From NCBI GenBank assembly GCA_963969345.1, contig OZ017768.1, forward strand, positions 7,092,718 through 7,156,717: a stretch of 64,000 nucleotides of DNA. The letters run 5' to 3'. Positions 13,001 through 24,720 of the stretch are shown here, piece by piece. The notes beneath the pieces are model-generated. The model was not told where the DNA came from and made no database searches. It saw only the letters and a program-made list of their open reading frames with translations. The number at the start of each line of letters is the position of its first letter. The stretch's first letter is position 1. Origin of the DNA: Turbatrix aceti (taxonomy: Eukaryota > Nematoda > Chromadorea > Rhabditida > Panagrolaimidae). Made by a program: the position numbers and the translations under genes.

Positions 13001-16000
13001 GCCGCCGCGACTTGACGGAACAAAGTCGGGCATGCATGCAGGACTTTGATTTTGTAATCTATTCCTGAATATTTCTATTATTTTTTTTTATTTTTTCCGT
13101 CCGCAACAACGGAAAAAATAAAAAAAATCATGCTGCAACTTACTATAAACCCTACGGAAAAGCGTATGGCGTGGCGTATGTGTCTGTTGCGTGCTCGTTC
13201 CCGGGAAACAGGAAAGTACAGCCACCGGCTTACAAAAGGTGAAGGAAGTCAAGTCGCCTGACGCTGCTAAAATCGCTGCTTTTCTTTGATTGACGGGGAC
13301 GTGAACTCCTGATTTTTGTCCCCTTTAATCGGCTTGGCAATTTTTTTGATTGCTTTCTCCGTTTTTTTCTCAAATTTTTAAATGAGGCCAAAAAGCTTAA
13401 CTTGCGTCGAATTTGTTTCAAAATTCAAAATCACTTTTTTTTGAGAGCGTGACGAGCTCAAATTTACTAAAAAAATCACTTTTTAAGCGGCCCCGATTTT
13501 GCAGTTGACTTTCAGTAAAAAAATTGAATTGGTTGCATGATAAGCCGATTTTTTCGCTTTTTTTTTCAAACCAAATACGAATGACCCCTTTCGTTTGTTC
13601 GATTTCAAAAAAAAAGAGAGGTATTTGGCGGCGATGAACACTTTTAAGTGTCTCTCTTGTTCTTTTGTTTTGGGGACGACGCTTCGGTTTCGTTCGGTTT
13701 TGTGCATGCAAGCGTTCCGCACCACTACTACCTGAAGGCGCTGGATTTTGCACTTTGAAGTTCCCCCAAGTGGTCAGGAATTTACTATTTTTCGATGACC
13801 AAAAAGGAATTGTTTTAAAAAAATCTAACAGTTCTGGGAATTCGTTGTTTTTTCACAGTTGCGCGAAGTATCTACTATTTTTGACAATTTTTTTTTGTAA
13901 TAATTTCCAATTAATTTTTTGTACATTCTTTCCCAGATTTATGAAATTACATTAAAAATATTATACATAGTTCTTTGTCGTTAAACAGAGCGAGGATTTG
14001 TCATGATCTAATAGTTTGTGTTGCACGTCTGTCTCGGCGACCAATAACGAGCGCATTATTGTCATGCCTGAAGTATTTAGCAATCGCGCCGCGCCGCCTT
14101 GCGCGGGCGTCGCAGAGGGGGATGAGCACCGTGACGCCATCGATGCTTTCTTCCAGCTATTATACTAGTTGTCTGCCGGAAGAAAGAAAAAATAAGGGGA
14201 GGAGGGAGGAATACAGAAAACAAGGGCAGTTAACGGTAACGACGGAGGGAGATGGCATCCAGCCATCGCATCGCGCGCACTCTGTTTGTAATACAATATG
14301 ATTCATGGCGGCTCATCACTCGGAATGATGACTTTGTTGCATTTATTCATTCATAGTTGATGTGTGCCGGACTGGTTGGGTATGACGATTTGTACTTATG
14401 TTTGTGACGAATTTTTAATTTTGAGTCCCGAATTTTTAAATATCTAAATTTTGAGCTTGGAACCGAATTTTTAAAAATTTAAATTTTTTGAAATATGTTT
14501 TGAAGTTTTTGAAAATCAACAAAACACGACCTTGAATAGGAAATCGTAATTGTTTCATCTTGATTGGTCGACAGTCGACTTAAACCAGGGACACCCACTT
14601 GAAACCGACTGTTATCCTAGCCTCCGAGTCAAGCTTTTGACATCTCAGTGAATGCACGAGGAGTACTCTGCGTTTGATTGAAGCTGTCAAATTGCCGACA
14701 ATTAGTCGCTGTCACCCGGCGCATCCCATTCCGCGGATTGAATCTCTCCCTGTCCTGGAATCCGCGCGCTCGCTCGCTAGCCGAGGTGTTGACGAACGGG
14801 ATGACGACGACGACGACGACGACGTCCAAGACGACTGCAGGGAGTTGTTGACACTGCCGCTGCTGACATCAGTTTTGGCTCGCGCGAAAGAGTGCCGCCC
14901 GCTTGCTGGTTGGTTGGACTGTCCTGGTCGACGGCCCCGATCGACTCGACCTGCCAGTTTGCCTGCCTGCGCGTAGATCGATCGACGGAAGGCATCGCAG
15001 AGCATCGCGTCTTTTTTTTTTGCCCAGTTGAAGAGCCGGCACTGCCAAAAAGGATCGATAACAGGAAAAAAACGCGTTCTTCTTCTGCTGATCCGTGTTT
15101 GAACTGTTTTTTGCTCGATTTAAAACTTTTTTTGTGACACCTGATTTTCCCCAGGTAGACGGATCGTATTCACGACGCGTGTCAATTTTTTGTCCGAACT
15201 CTCGCTCGTGCATGCCTGGGAAAGCGAATGACCCAGAGCGTGGCGCGGATTGCGCACCAGGGCGTTTTTTGGGGGCTTTGTCATCCATAGAATACCGAGG
15301 AAAGTGTGTATAAGCAGCGTCGCCATTTCCAGCCCTTCCATTCATCGTTGGGGGTGATTTTTCCTTGTTATGCCATTTTTACCATTTTTTGTTGCCCAGA
15401 TGCGTTACGCATTTATTCATTCATTGTTAATGGCTCTGTTCTGCTCAGACGGTTTTTTTTAATGGTTTGACGGTCACTTTTGGATTGGGAGTGGCAAGGT
15501 GTAGTCAGGTGTTCGTTTTTTTTCCGCTTCAAATTTTTTTATTCTCGATTTTTTTTATGTAAAATTAAATTTTTTAACTCAAGTGGCTAATACCTGCCGG
15601 AAAAGTGGATAATCAGTTTGTGGGACATTTTGTCACCCTCAGGTGCAAGACCGTAATCCGCTTACCTCCATTAGGCGCTAAAAGAGTCGTTGAGCAATCA
15701 TTTGTCTCAGCATCTTGATTTTTTATTTCCGACTGTTTTGGATAACTTCTGGGGGGTAATCGTTTCCTGTTATTCCTGTTTACCACACACACACTTTTTT
15801 CTCTCCTCCCCGTTGATTTTTTACAAGTCACCGTGAATCAACCCGAGGCAGCAAGGAGCTCTTGCCTGACTTGGTTGGGTCGCCCTGTTCGCGTTCAATT
15901 GCTTCATCGAATATGCAACAAACGCTGACTTTAGCACGGCGCATGGTTATGAAGAGGCACCTACCACGACTGCTGTCGTTTCGGTCGTCCAAGCGGAGAC

Positions 16001-19000
16001 TCGATTCGATGCAATCGACGACGCTTGAATTTCGATCACCGACATCGTCGCCCTTCAAGCTCTCTCGCCGCGACCTTCCCGAGCCTGTCGAAGACGACGA
16101 AGCCGCCGGCTTCTACGACGACGATGAAATCGAAGTTGACTACCACGACCGAGACCGAGACCAGGAACGAGACCGAGACCGAATTCACGATCATGGACAT
16201 GGCCACGACGACGACAACGACAGCGGGCACTGCGGCCATCGACTGGGCAGTGTCTCGCCGCGAAGCGATTGCAGCATCGTCAGCGACGGCGATGACGTTC
16301 GCATGGTAGGGGTTATTCTTAAAAGAGCGCATCTGACATAAATCTCATCTGGGGATTTTAAGTTTCCCTATGATTTTTTAAATTGCACTAAAAGTGGTCT
16401 AAAAGTGGTGTTTAATTGCATCTGCAGGTGGCTGGGATAACTTATCACCAGTCAAAAATTTTTCACGACTGCTGCTAACGCCATAAACCACACACCGAGT
16501 ATCCAAATTACTTTCTGTGCATCGAAATCAGCGGGTTTTAGCAATCGTAATTCGAAACAGCACTATTAACAAATTTACGATCTTTTTTTTTATTTAAACT
16601 TGCCCACGGCGGTTGTTGGAGGATGGTTGATGGTGTGGCGGTTATCGCGAATTAATTGCACGTGGTGTCGTTATCCTCGCTCCTCTCTTTTGGGGGAGAG
16701 GGGATCGCATTACGCACTTGACGCAACCAAGAAGATCGTTTTTTGCTTGGGGCCTGAAAAGAAACGATCTTGGTTGTTGCGCGGCTGGCTAATTAGTCGA
16801 AACCAATTAGCAAAGCAAGCGAGGGGTGTTACACAACTACTATACGCTCAGCTGATTTACTGGGGCTGTTGGGGGTCTAAAACACATTTTTGTAGGTTTT
16901 TTGATGTTTTGTAGGTTTTTCTCTTGTTTTTAAATTCAAAACAACAAAATGCTTGATTTTTTACTGAACTTTCAACTTTTTCAACTTGTGGAGCGGATGT
17001 TACAAGTGGTTGAAATTGAACCGTCTCATGTCAGCTTGCTTTTGCAAGTTTCCCACGACGTCACATTTGTCTAGTCTTCTTGTTTTTCTTCTTCTTCGAT
17101 GCCTAGGAACGAACGAACGAACGCGGAAAACGATGTCGTAGTGGGACTAAACACCTGGCAACATGTCTGAGACGACGACGAAGACGTGTGAAATAGCTGG
17201 GCTAGCTAGCGAGCGTAAAAAGCAAGTGCATAGAGCAGCGTGTGCAAGAAAAAAAAAAGTTGGTTGGTTGGTTGGTTGACGCCAAGGAGGACAAGGAGGA
17301 GTAAAGGGAGGGGAAACCTGTGTATTGGGCTTGTCGACCGACGATTGTGTGTAGGACAACGACACATCTCTTTCCTCATCCATCCAGTTGCACATCAGCA
17401 ACAGCAGCAGCTTGGGAATCGTCTTTGACCGGATCCCCTGCGTTGTTCCCATCCTTTCCACTCCCTCCTGTCGAAGAAGACGAAGAAGAAGAAGAGGAAA
17501 CACGCTGTAGCTGTAGCTGTCATTATAGTACCTGTACACGTCGGCAACGACCATGGCTTTTCTCTGGTTGGCCAGAAAGGCACCCGGTGCCCATGACGTA
17601 GCCGCAACCGAGGCCGGAAGCTACGAACGCGCCGGATCTTCCCAAATCATGGTCAAGACCCTCAGGGCAATGTCCGCAGTCTGCCAATTCACGTCTAATC
17701 CTGTGCTCGTTGATTCTGTCTTCATCAACGTCACCTGTCGTTTGGTGTCCAAATTTACGCTTTCTTCATTCGTAGACCGGGTCTTGCCGGGATTTTCTGA
17801 TGCTGGATTCTACCGTAGTAAAGTGCGCCGGTTTTTTTTCATGGGCAAATGATAAAAATTGATTTCTTGATTCCTCAGCTTGTTCAGGGATCTGTCCTCT
17901 TTTTTTGTGTTAATGACCGACCAATCACTTTTTTTTTTTTGTGTGTGAGAAGCAGAACTCACTGATCAAATATATTTAAGAACCCAGCCGGAACAAGCTC
18001 GGCTGGGATTGCTTATGCGCTGGAAAAACAATGAGGGAAGATGATTTACTATCTACTTCCTCATGCTGACGTACCGGTTGTTTTTAACCGGTTAAATCGG
18101 GTGTAATAATCTGCATCGGTTTAAAAAAAAGGAATTTTAGATAAGTGCAAAAAATATCTGGGAAAATTTTTTAAATGCAATTAATCATTAAAAAAATTTT
18201 TTTCAGCGACAGATAGAAGTCCTTCACGAGTTTCAACAATGCACATCGGCGTCCATGGATCGCTCACCGTCACTCGAATCCTCAGAAAACGTCATGAGCG
18301 AGTCGACGTCAATGATGCTGCCGGCAAACAGAACAACCAACGGCGCAATCAAGGTCAGATACGTCGTCGATGAGTTGGTCAGTTTTTCTTTTGAATGTTT
18401 ACGCAGAAAATCGAGGGAATTCCTTATTGGATCTTTTTTTTGACAACAAATTTTTTGGCGGGAACGCGTCCATATTTATGAGATACATATTTTTGAATGG
18501 GATTCCGGGGTGTCCTGGGTGGTCGAACGGAGAAAAAAGAAAAAAAACAGAAGATTGAGATGTGTCACCTTGGGGAAATAGTGACAGATGGCGGCCGCGG
18601 CAGCGGCCGATCTGAACCGAATGGACAACTTGACTCGACTCGACTTCCGTCGCGTCACCTTGAAGTCAAGATGAAATAATATAAATCTATCTGGGACTAA
18701 AACATTTTTGTTTAATTTGAAAATCTTTTTTTTTTGATTTATTGAATGAGATTTTTCCAAAGTTCAGGGAATCTCAATTTTTAATCTTGACCCAAAATTT
18801 TATTTGATAGGATTTTTTTTGTTATGGAAAATTTGTCAATCACGGGAAAAATGCTCAAAACACATTTGTGCTTTTTGACGGGTGAAAAAAACCGTAAAAA
18901 ACATCACGATGTTTTTTGACACTCCAAAAGATGGGCTAAACTTTTTTTTTTCACTCGCACGTGTATGTATAATATTTACAATCAAAGCGGTAGACTAAAG

Positions 19001-21292
19001 TGAAAGTAGTTGAACTCGCTACTTAGTTAAGGGGGATTACGTCAAGCCGGACGCTTATCCCGTCGATCTCGAGCACATCTCACGCGCCACGACCGCCGGG
19101 TCAAAATTCACCCGCCGGGTTGTATTTGTCTTGGCCGCGGCGATGAGTACCCCTCACCTGTCGCCAGGTGTGAAGACGTGTTCTGCGGTCGCGTAAAAGT
19201 TTTATTAAGAACCCTCGAAAACTTTCACTGAAGCCAAGTGGTTTGGGTTGAGGTTTATTTTTGATGCCTGGGCCTGGGAATCTTCAAAACAGCGTCCTGG
19301 ACGAGATAAAATGTGTTTTGTGTTAAAATCGCACTTCACCGGATCAAAGTCTGATTTTCCAAAATATTTCAGATCAGCACGGAGCAAACATACGTCCGGG
19401 AGCTGCGGGAAGTGATCGAGCACTACATCAAGCCGTTCGAAGCCGCGGAAAACCTCAGCCTATTCCCGCTCGCTCTCCGGGGCCAGTCAGACCTTGTTTT
19501 TGGCAACATCCGCGAGCTTCACGAATTCCACAACCGATGCATTCTCTCCGAATTTGTTCTGTCGTCGGATTCGATCGCGGACCTCTGCCACACGCTCATC
19601 AGCCGGAGAAATCGGTTCCTGAGTCTCTACCGACCGTACTGCCAGAACAAGTCGACGAGCGAGGCCCTGAGAATGGCGCACGTCGAGGGAAATAAGTTCT
19701 TCCTCGAGTGCCAAAAGCGCGCGGGTCATCAGCTGCCCCTTAGCTCGTATCTCCTCAAGCCGGTTCAGAGGATCACAAAATACCAGCTGCTGTTGAAGGA
19801 GCTGCTCAGGCACGCGCCCGACGAGATCAGGCCGGATGTCCAGGCCGCGCTTGCTGCGATGCTGGATTTGCTCTCTCAGCTCAATGCTGACCTAAATCAG
19901 CTTCATATTTCGGCTTTTATGGTTTGTTTTTAAATTATTATTTTTTTAAATTTTTGTAATTTAAAAAAAAATTTTTGATTGACGGAAAATTTTTTTGCAT
20001 ACATTTTTGACAAAAAATAATTTTAATTAAAATAAAATTAATTGAAATTTAAATTAAAAACGGAAATAAAATTTTTATGTTTGACGTTAAAAAAATTATT
20101 TAAAATGAAAAAAAAATAAATTTAAATTTTTTTTAAAATTTGAATTTTAAAATGCATTTGAACTTATTTTGGTCTATTTTTCAGGGCGATCTCCGACTCC
20201 TGGGCCCTCTGAGACTCCAGACAGAATGCGACGTCTACGTCTTCAAGAAGAAGACCCACCGCCTCAACAACAAGGCGCAGCGCAGGCACCTGTTTCTCTT
20301 CGACGGCGGCGTACTCTTCTGCAAGAAAAGGACACAGCCTATGCCGTACGCGTCTGAGTACTACGAGCACAAACTCTGCGTGCCCATCGCGTCGCTCGGA
20401 TTTGCGGAATGTTCGCGTTCAGCTGCTGACAGATTCGAGATCTGGGACGATTCCAAGCCGGACGGCTTCGCGGTACAGCCCCTGGATGAGAACGCCCGAA
20501 CTCGGTGGATCCAGCGCCTGATCAAGCTCACCAAAGCCCAGATGGCGCCTCTGCCTGGCACGACGGATGTCTCGATGGCCAAGACGAGGCCGCAGTCGTG
20601 GACGAGCGAGTCAACGGTGTCCAGCAGGAGTAGTGGATCTGCGTTTGACGATATGGCATCGTCGACGGCTTCTTCCTCCAGCGTGACGCAGACCAATGAG
20701 TAGTAAGTTTTTTTTTCAACGCAATTTAAAAAAAAATTTTTACCCAAAAAAAAACATTTTTTTGTACATAATAATAAAAAAAATTATACCACAAAAATTT
20801 TTTGCGACAAAATAATTTTTTATTTTAACATTTTTTCCTAAAAATTTTTTTTGGGCTAAAATATTTTTTTACCTAAAAATTCTGTACGAAAAATTTTTTA
20901 GGTTAAAAAATATTTTACACAGAAACATGTAAACATTTTTTGCAAAACGAATTTTTTTACGCAAAATTTTTTATACACAAATAAATTTTTTACGCGAACA
21001 TTTTTTCACAAAAAAAATACACAAAAACTTTACACATAATTTTTTTTGCGAAAACATTTTTTTACAAAAAAATTATTTCAGCACGATGATGGACACAAAC
21101 TGCAACACGTCCTCTTCATCGACGGCAACGAGCACATTCGGCGACACAGCCTCGACCGCCGGCGTCCTCGACAACCACTTTGCATCGTCCCACGTCACGA
21201 CGATCCAGATCACGCCGCGTCTGCACTCGGACACCTCCAGTGACCTGCCGACACCCACGGACACGCCAGCATTCGAGGTCGCTGCCAAGTGA
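1075..21292 (+). CDS. Dbl/MCF2-type Rho guanine nucleotide exchange factor (3' part)
   Basis: Activates Rho-family GTPases by catalysing GDP release (family knowledge). Exons read: 1075-1194, 2158-2352, 6841-7047, 8486-8704, 18207-18377, 19373-19921, 20185-20702, 21082-21292. The first six are all phase 0; the last join splits a Tyr codon. Visible product is about 729 residues. Residues 1 to ~190 form a spectrin-like region (YLEEHRDVGDNVARVDQL; ATNWCRRGVDLLN), followed by the family linker with ARPVQVVSPEK. The DH domain starts at VDELISTEQTYVRELRE and includes LLKPVQRITKYQLLLKELL, the conserved CR3 core. The PH domain follows (RHLFLFDGGVLFCKK, FEIWDD). The tail is Ser/Thr-rich. MCF2/MCF2L/PLEKHG4 relatives share this order. 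The 5' end (expected CRAL-TRIO) is outside the window. The introns of 4.5 and 9.5 kb are unusually long. Identification as a Dbl-family GEF is secure; the exact orthologue is not. Confidence 0.9.
2353..6840 (+). other. Intron of the RhoGEF gene, 4.5 kb, AT-rich
   Basis: Bounded by donor CAG|gtgcgt and acceptor tttttag|GCAACA. Both flanking exons are phase 0 and join into a sensible spectrin-like sequence (HEQISQ|ATNWCRRG), so I see no need for an exon in between. It contains a CATC microsatellite near 5723-5743, an ATTTTT tract near 5926-5961, and one hAT-like element (6022-6388). Short open frames near 2461-2691, 3687-4163 and 5695-5900 show no domain and look like chance frames. Confidence 0.6.
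6022..6388. mobile_element. Non-autonomous hAT-like element, GGCCC-type
   Basis: A 367 bp element with inverted ends CAGGCATGTCA...TGACATGCCTG, flanked by a perfect 8-bp direct duplication GTGGATAC (6014-6021 and 6389-6396). Both subterminal regions are built of clustered GGGCC/GGCCCC motifs (6040-6095 and 6300-6365); the centre is AT-rich and non-coding. An 8-bp duplication and CAG-type ends are typical of hAT transposons. No transposase is present, so it must have been mobilised in trans. It sits inside a RhoGEF intron. Confidence 0.85.
13081..13127. repeat. Perfect A/T-rich hairpin
   Basis: About 19 bp of T-rich sequence ending TTTTTTCCGT pair perfectly with ACGGAAAAAATAAAAAAAA across an 8-base loop (CCGCAACA). 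It lies within the long RhoGEF intron. It could be a small foldback element or a structured RNA segment; no flanking duplication was identified. Confidence 0.7.
15913..16305 (+). CDS. Probable alternative first coding exon of the RhoGEF
   Basis: A frame of 131 codons opening with ATG and ending ATG|gtaggg in phase 0, the phase needed to join the RhoGEF exon at 18207. The product starts with a basic segment (MQQTLTLARRMVMKRHL), continues Ser/Arg-rich, then becomes strongly acidic and His/Arg/Asp-rich (EDDEAAGFYDDDEIEVD, DRDRDQERDRDR, HDHGHGHDDDNDSGH). The combination of ATG, compatible donor and phase, and a position just upstream of the DH/PH exons suggests an internal promoter producing a shorter GEF lacking the spectrin-like region. 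The low-complexity composition means it could also be a chance frame. Transcript evidence would decide. Confidence 0.45.
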
Positions 21293-22312
21293 AGCCCGCG
21301 CCCGTCCGGCCCCGGGTGCCATCGTCAGATCTCGTCGTATCCACTCATGAACAGACTCACGCTTGCCTTTGTCGCCCATTCCGTTGTGCCAATCACACCA
21401 TACCTGTACGTAATGTCCGCCGAATTTAAGAAAAATTTGTAGCACCCCCGAAGAAGTCTACTAAATTTGTACCACCCATACCCCTGCCCTATGGAGCTCT
21501 AAACAACAGAATCAATCCCTCTCTCTCTCCCGAGAAAGAGGACAGACAATCCTGATATAGATATTTGTTTGTACATACCACCAGCCCTGCACCGAACACT
21601 GTTGGTTGTGGTCGGAAGACGATCCGAGGATCGATCCGATCCGATTCGTGTCCCTCGCCTCGACCGTTGCCATCGCAGTCATTCACGCGTCTGATACTGT
21701 TTTTTTGAAAAAAATGTACGGTGCTCGCTTACAGTAAATCTATTATGATAATTTGGTCAGAATAAGGGATACTGGATGGAACAAGGGTACAAAACATGTA
21801 AAGAAACATAAAAAACGTTCCTAAAATTTTTCAAAAAAAAAAATGTTACAAAAAACTGTTTTACAAAAGCACACGTTTTTGTACAATTTTCTTACAAAAA
21901 AATGACGTTATTCTTTTATGTTACGCAAGTTTTTAGTAAACTGATATTTTTTCTTTTTCGAGAATTTGAAAATCAAGCCCAATTGGAACAAGGGTACAAA
22001 ACATGTAAAGAAACGTAGAAAAACGTTCCAAAAATTTTTGAAAAAAATAATTACAAAAAACTGAGTTACAAAAACGAGAAACACACGTTTTTGTATAAAT
22101 GGCTGCAAAAAAATGAATAAAAGACGTTATTATTTTATGTTAGAAAAGTTTTTTAGTCAACTGATATTATTTTTTTCTCTTTTGAGAATTTGAAAATGAA
22201 ACCCAATTCAAAAAACGCCAACGAAATTATGAAAAAATATTTATTCAGCCACCACCAAAAAAATAACAAAATCAACCATAACAAATAAAAAATCAACGTC
22301 AAAATCCGATTC

Positions 22313-22570
22313 TTATTTGTCGCAGACGTGGTGGCAGCGCCTGAGAATTCTGATTTTGGTCAGCGTCACCGTTGCCAGAGAACACGATTTCAGGACGTCC
22401 GCGTTCTTCTTCTCGGAAAGGCAGGTGTTGCAGGCGTAGACCACTTTTTTGCGACCCTGGGAATATCGCTTGAAGGGCATTCCGTTGATTTTTGTCACTC
22501 GTTCGGTGTCTTCGGCCGGGTGTTTGGATGGTTTCTTCACCGGAGTGGCGATATCTTGTGGAGGTGCCAT
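22313..22570 (-). CDS. Small Cys/His protein, copy 1 (unknown family)
   Basis: Single-exon frame of 85 residues. The ATG lies two bases after a ttttcag acceptor, so the start is probably defined by spliced-leader trans-splicing. The N-terminus is hydrophilic (MAPPQDIATPVKKPSKHP). Then comes GMPFKRYSQGRKKVVYACNT and a Cys/His pattern C-x2-C-x15-C...RRCHHVC, which suggests one bound zinc. No signal peptide or membrane segment. The paralogue at 23290-23541 keeps all these Cys/His positions except the last Cys, and the 163-residue protein at 24721 keeps the core, which argues for a real family under selection. I do not recognise the family. Confidence 0.65.
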   Translation of the reverse strand: MAPPQDIATPVKKPSKHPAEDTERVTKINGMPFKRYSQGRKKVVYACNTCLSEKKNADVLKSCSLATVTLTKIRILRRCHHVCDK

Positions 22571-23289
22571 TGCTGAAAATCAAAAAAATAAATGAAGTCG
22601 ACAACGATCACCCCGAAACACGCGTGCACAGTAAAAACGAAAAACGATTGAATGTAAATGGATGGACCGTAGCCGTGCCGCAGTTTTGTGCCGCTCCTCC
22701 TCCCTCTGACCTTTCTCTATTTTCTGTCGCATTGGCCAGGAAGAAAAAGCCTCTGCGGCAACTTGCCAATCAATGGACGGCATACATACGTTCCCAATTA
22801 AGGAATTTGTGCGCAGAATATTTTCAGCGCTGCTTTGCCCTCGACCGTTGCTTGCCATCGCAGTCATTCACGCGTCTGATACTGTTTTTTTCAAAAATGT
22901 ACGGTGCTCGCTTACAGTAAATCCATTATGATAATTTGGTCAGAATGAGGGATATTGGATCGAACAAGAGTACAAAACATGCATGAAAAGAAACATAAAA
23001 AACGTTTCAAAAATTTTTATAAAATTTTTTACAAAAAACTGTTTTACAAAAACGAAAAGCACACGTTTTTGTACAATTCTCTTACAAAAAAATAAATAAA
23101 TAACGTTATTCTTTTATGTTACGCAAGTTTTTAGTAAACTGATATTTTTTCTCTTTCGAGAATTTGAAAATCAAGCCCAATTCAAAAAACGCCAACGAAA
23201 TTATGAACATAATATTTATGAAAAATCATTCAACCATCACCAAAAAAATAACAAAAACAACCATAACAAATAAAAAATCAACAAGATGA

Positions 23290-23541
23290 TTATTTGTTGT
23301 AGACGTGGTGGCAGCGTCTGCGAATTTTGATTTTGGTGAGTCCCACCGTTGCCAGAGAACACGTTTTCAAGACGTTCGTGTTATTTTTCTCGGACAGGCA
23401 GTCTTCGCAGGCGTAGACCACCTGTTTGCGACCCTGTGAATAGGGCGTGAAGGGCATGCCGCAGATTTTTGTCACTCTGCGTTCGGTGTTGGCATCTGAT
23501 GGTTTCTTCACCGGAGTGGCGATATCTTGTGGAGGTGCCAT
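23290..23541 (-). CDS. Small Cys/His protein, copy 2 (unknown family)
   Basis: Frame of 83 residues, paralogue of the gene at 22313 with the same start context (ttttcag then CA then ATG). Shared features: MAPPQDIATPVKKPS at the N-terminus, VVYACEDCLSEK, a CSLATV segment and the RRCHHV end. The internal linker is shorter and the last Cys is replaced by Tyr (HHVYNK). The differences are mostly amino-acid replacements with no frameshift, so both copies look functional. It belongs to the tandem duplication described for 21658-23625. Confidence 0.65.
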   Translation of the reverse strand: MAPPQDIATPVKKPSDANTERRVTKICGMPFTPYSQGRKQVVYACEDCLSEKNNTNVLKTCSLATVGLTKIKIRRRCHHVYNK

Positions 23542-24088
23542 TGCTGAAAATCAAAAAATAAATGAAGTTGACAAAGATCATCCGGAAAAACGCGTGCACA
23601 GTAAAAACGAAAAACGATTGAATGCGAAGAATATTTCTAGCTTTTGCCGTTCACACATTTCGCGCTGCTCTAATTAATCGTGCACAACATGCGCCGAAGT
23701 TAGCAGCAGCCTTTAGTCGAGTGAGTGTACGGCAAAAGCGGGAGACATTCCGCGCACAAGTTCCTTATTTGGGCTACGGCCGCAGTATTTCACGCAGTGG
23801 ACACAGTTGATGGATGTGGTTTATTCGTTGCTCGCAAAGTCGACTTGACCACTCGCACTGTGATTCAAGGACTACAGAGACAACACACTAATATATTTAC
23901 AATCCCAACAAGTTCCAATTAAGCCATGGATGGCACTGCGTGCCGTCCTTATGTTGAACACAAAATGGGAAGGGGGACAATAAATATAACAATGAGGTCA
24001 GTGTCGTATTCAAATGTTCGAGTCTTTATCTCCCCGCAGAGACAGGCTCTCAGCGATAAGGTCCGGAGCGACTGTGGCAAGTGTAAAT

Positions 24089-24433
24089 CAGACATGAAAA
24101 TGGCCCGCCGAAGCCCGGCCCGGCCCGGGCCCGGCCCAGGCCCGGGCCGGGCTTGGGCGGGCCTGTGACTTTTCAGTAGGCCCGGAAAAGCCCGTTATGG
24201 CCCGTTATTTAATAAATAATGTAAAAAATTATAAAAATTTACTGCATTTTGGTTATTTTTAACAAAATTTAGTCTCTACAGATAAAAAACATGGTATTTT
24301 GAATAAAAACGAGTTATTTATGTCATTTATATAACGATTGGCTGCTATTTTTTGGATAAAAATTCGAAAAAAAACAGAGGGGATAATTTCGGGCCGGGCC
24401 TGGGCCTAAAAATTAGGCCCGTTTTCATGTCTG
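24089..24433. mobile_element. Non-autonomous hAT-like element, GGCCC/CCCGGG-type
   Basis: A 345 bp element with inverted ends CAGACATGAAAA...TTTTCATGTCTG and a perfect 8-bp duplication GTGTAAAT (24081-24088; 24434-24441). The left subterminal part (24101-24210) is an array of GGCCCG/CCCGGGCC motifs, and a shorter array (GGGCCGGGCCTGGGCC) lies at the right end. The middle is AT-rich without coding capacity. Same design as the element at 6022 but with different terminal sequence. Confidence 0.85.
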
Positions 24434-24720
24434 GTGTAAATGCCGTCCGGGGGGGGGGCACGATGAATCGCTCGCATTCTCAAAGGATCAGGCGTGCATC
24501 CTGATATCAGTATCAGATCATATCATGATACCAAAAAAGTGGTATCAGATAAACACTAACGTATGTTGTCCTTTCATGAACAAATTTCTGGACAAGAACA
24601 TGGAAAGTCGTTATTACTCGCGGCAACGGTCCACCCAATAATATTCAATGATTTTTAATTTTTGCAAACGCGCTTTTCCTGATCTTTGTCAATTTTCATT
24701 ATTTTTTCCGCTTTTCAGCC

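Larger units (their letters stand above)
8705..18206 (+). other. Large RhoGEF intron (9.5 kb) with possible internal promoter
   Basis: The donor AAG|gttggt follows the RPVQVVSPEK linker exon; the acceptor tttttcag precedes the RQIEVLHEF exon, both phase 0. The intron holds a probable alternative first exon (15913-16305), a perfect hairpin at 13081-13127, a GAC repeat around 14801-14823 and a TTGG repeat near 17258-17279. A 99-codon frame at 17553-17852 opens with ATG but has no recognisable domain and no convincing donor. A possible cryptic exon near 12325-12444 (LRELWPMTAAAAG... ending AAG|gtatgt) is open and spliceable but unsupported. The rest is AT-rich sequence with no clear feature. Confidence 0.5.
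21658..23625. repeat. Tandem segmental duplication downstream of the RhoGEF
   Basis: Sequence starting CTCGACCGTTG near 21658 recurs from 22838, including the stretch GTACGGTGCTCGCTTACAG and the following A-rich DNA, down to and through a small minus-strand gene. So each unit (about 1.0 and 0.8 kb) carries RhoGEF 3'-flanking DNA plus one copy of the small Cys/His gene. Within the first unit a shorter direct repeat (AAGGGTACAAAACATGTAAAG at about 21785 and 21988) shows further slippage. The units are similar but clearly diverged. Confidence 0.75.

Noticed and set aside
14674..14976. Frame with an eight-residue Asp run
   Set aside because: Explained by a GAC trinucleotide repeat; no other coding signal.
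17553..17852. 99-codon ATG frame in the RhoGEF intron
   Set aside because: No domain, no clear donor in phase with the next exon; could be a chance frame.
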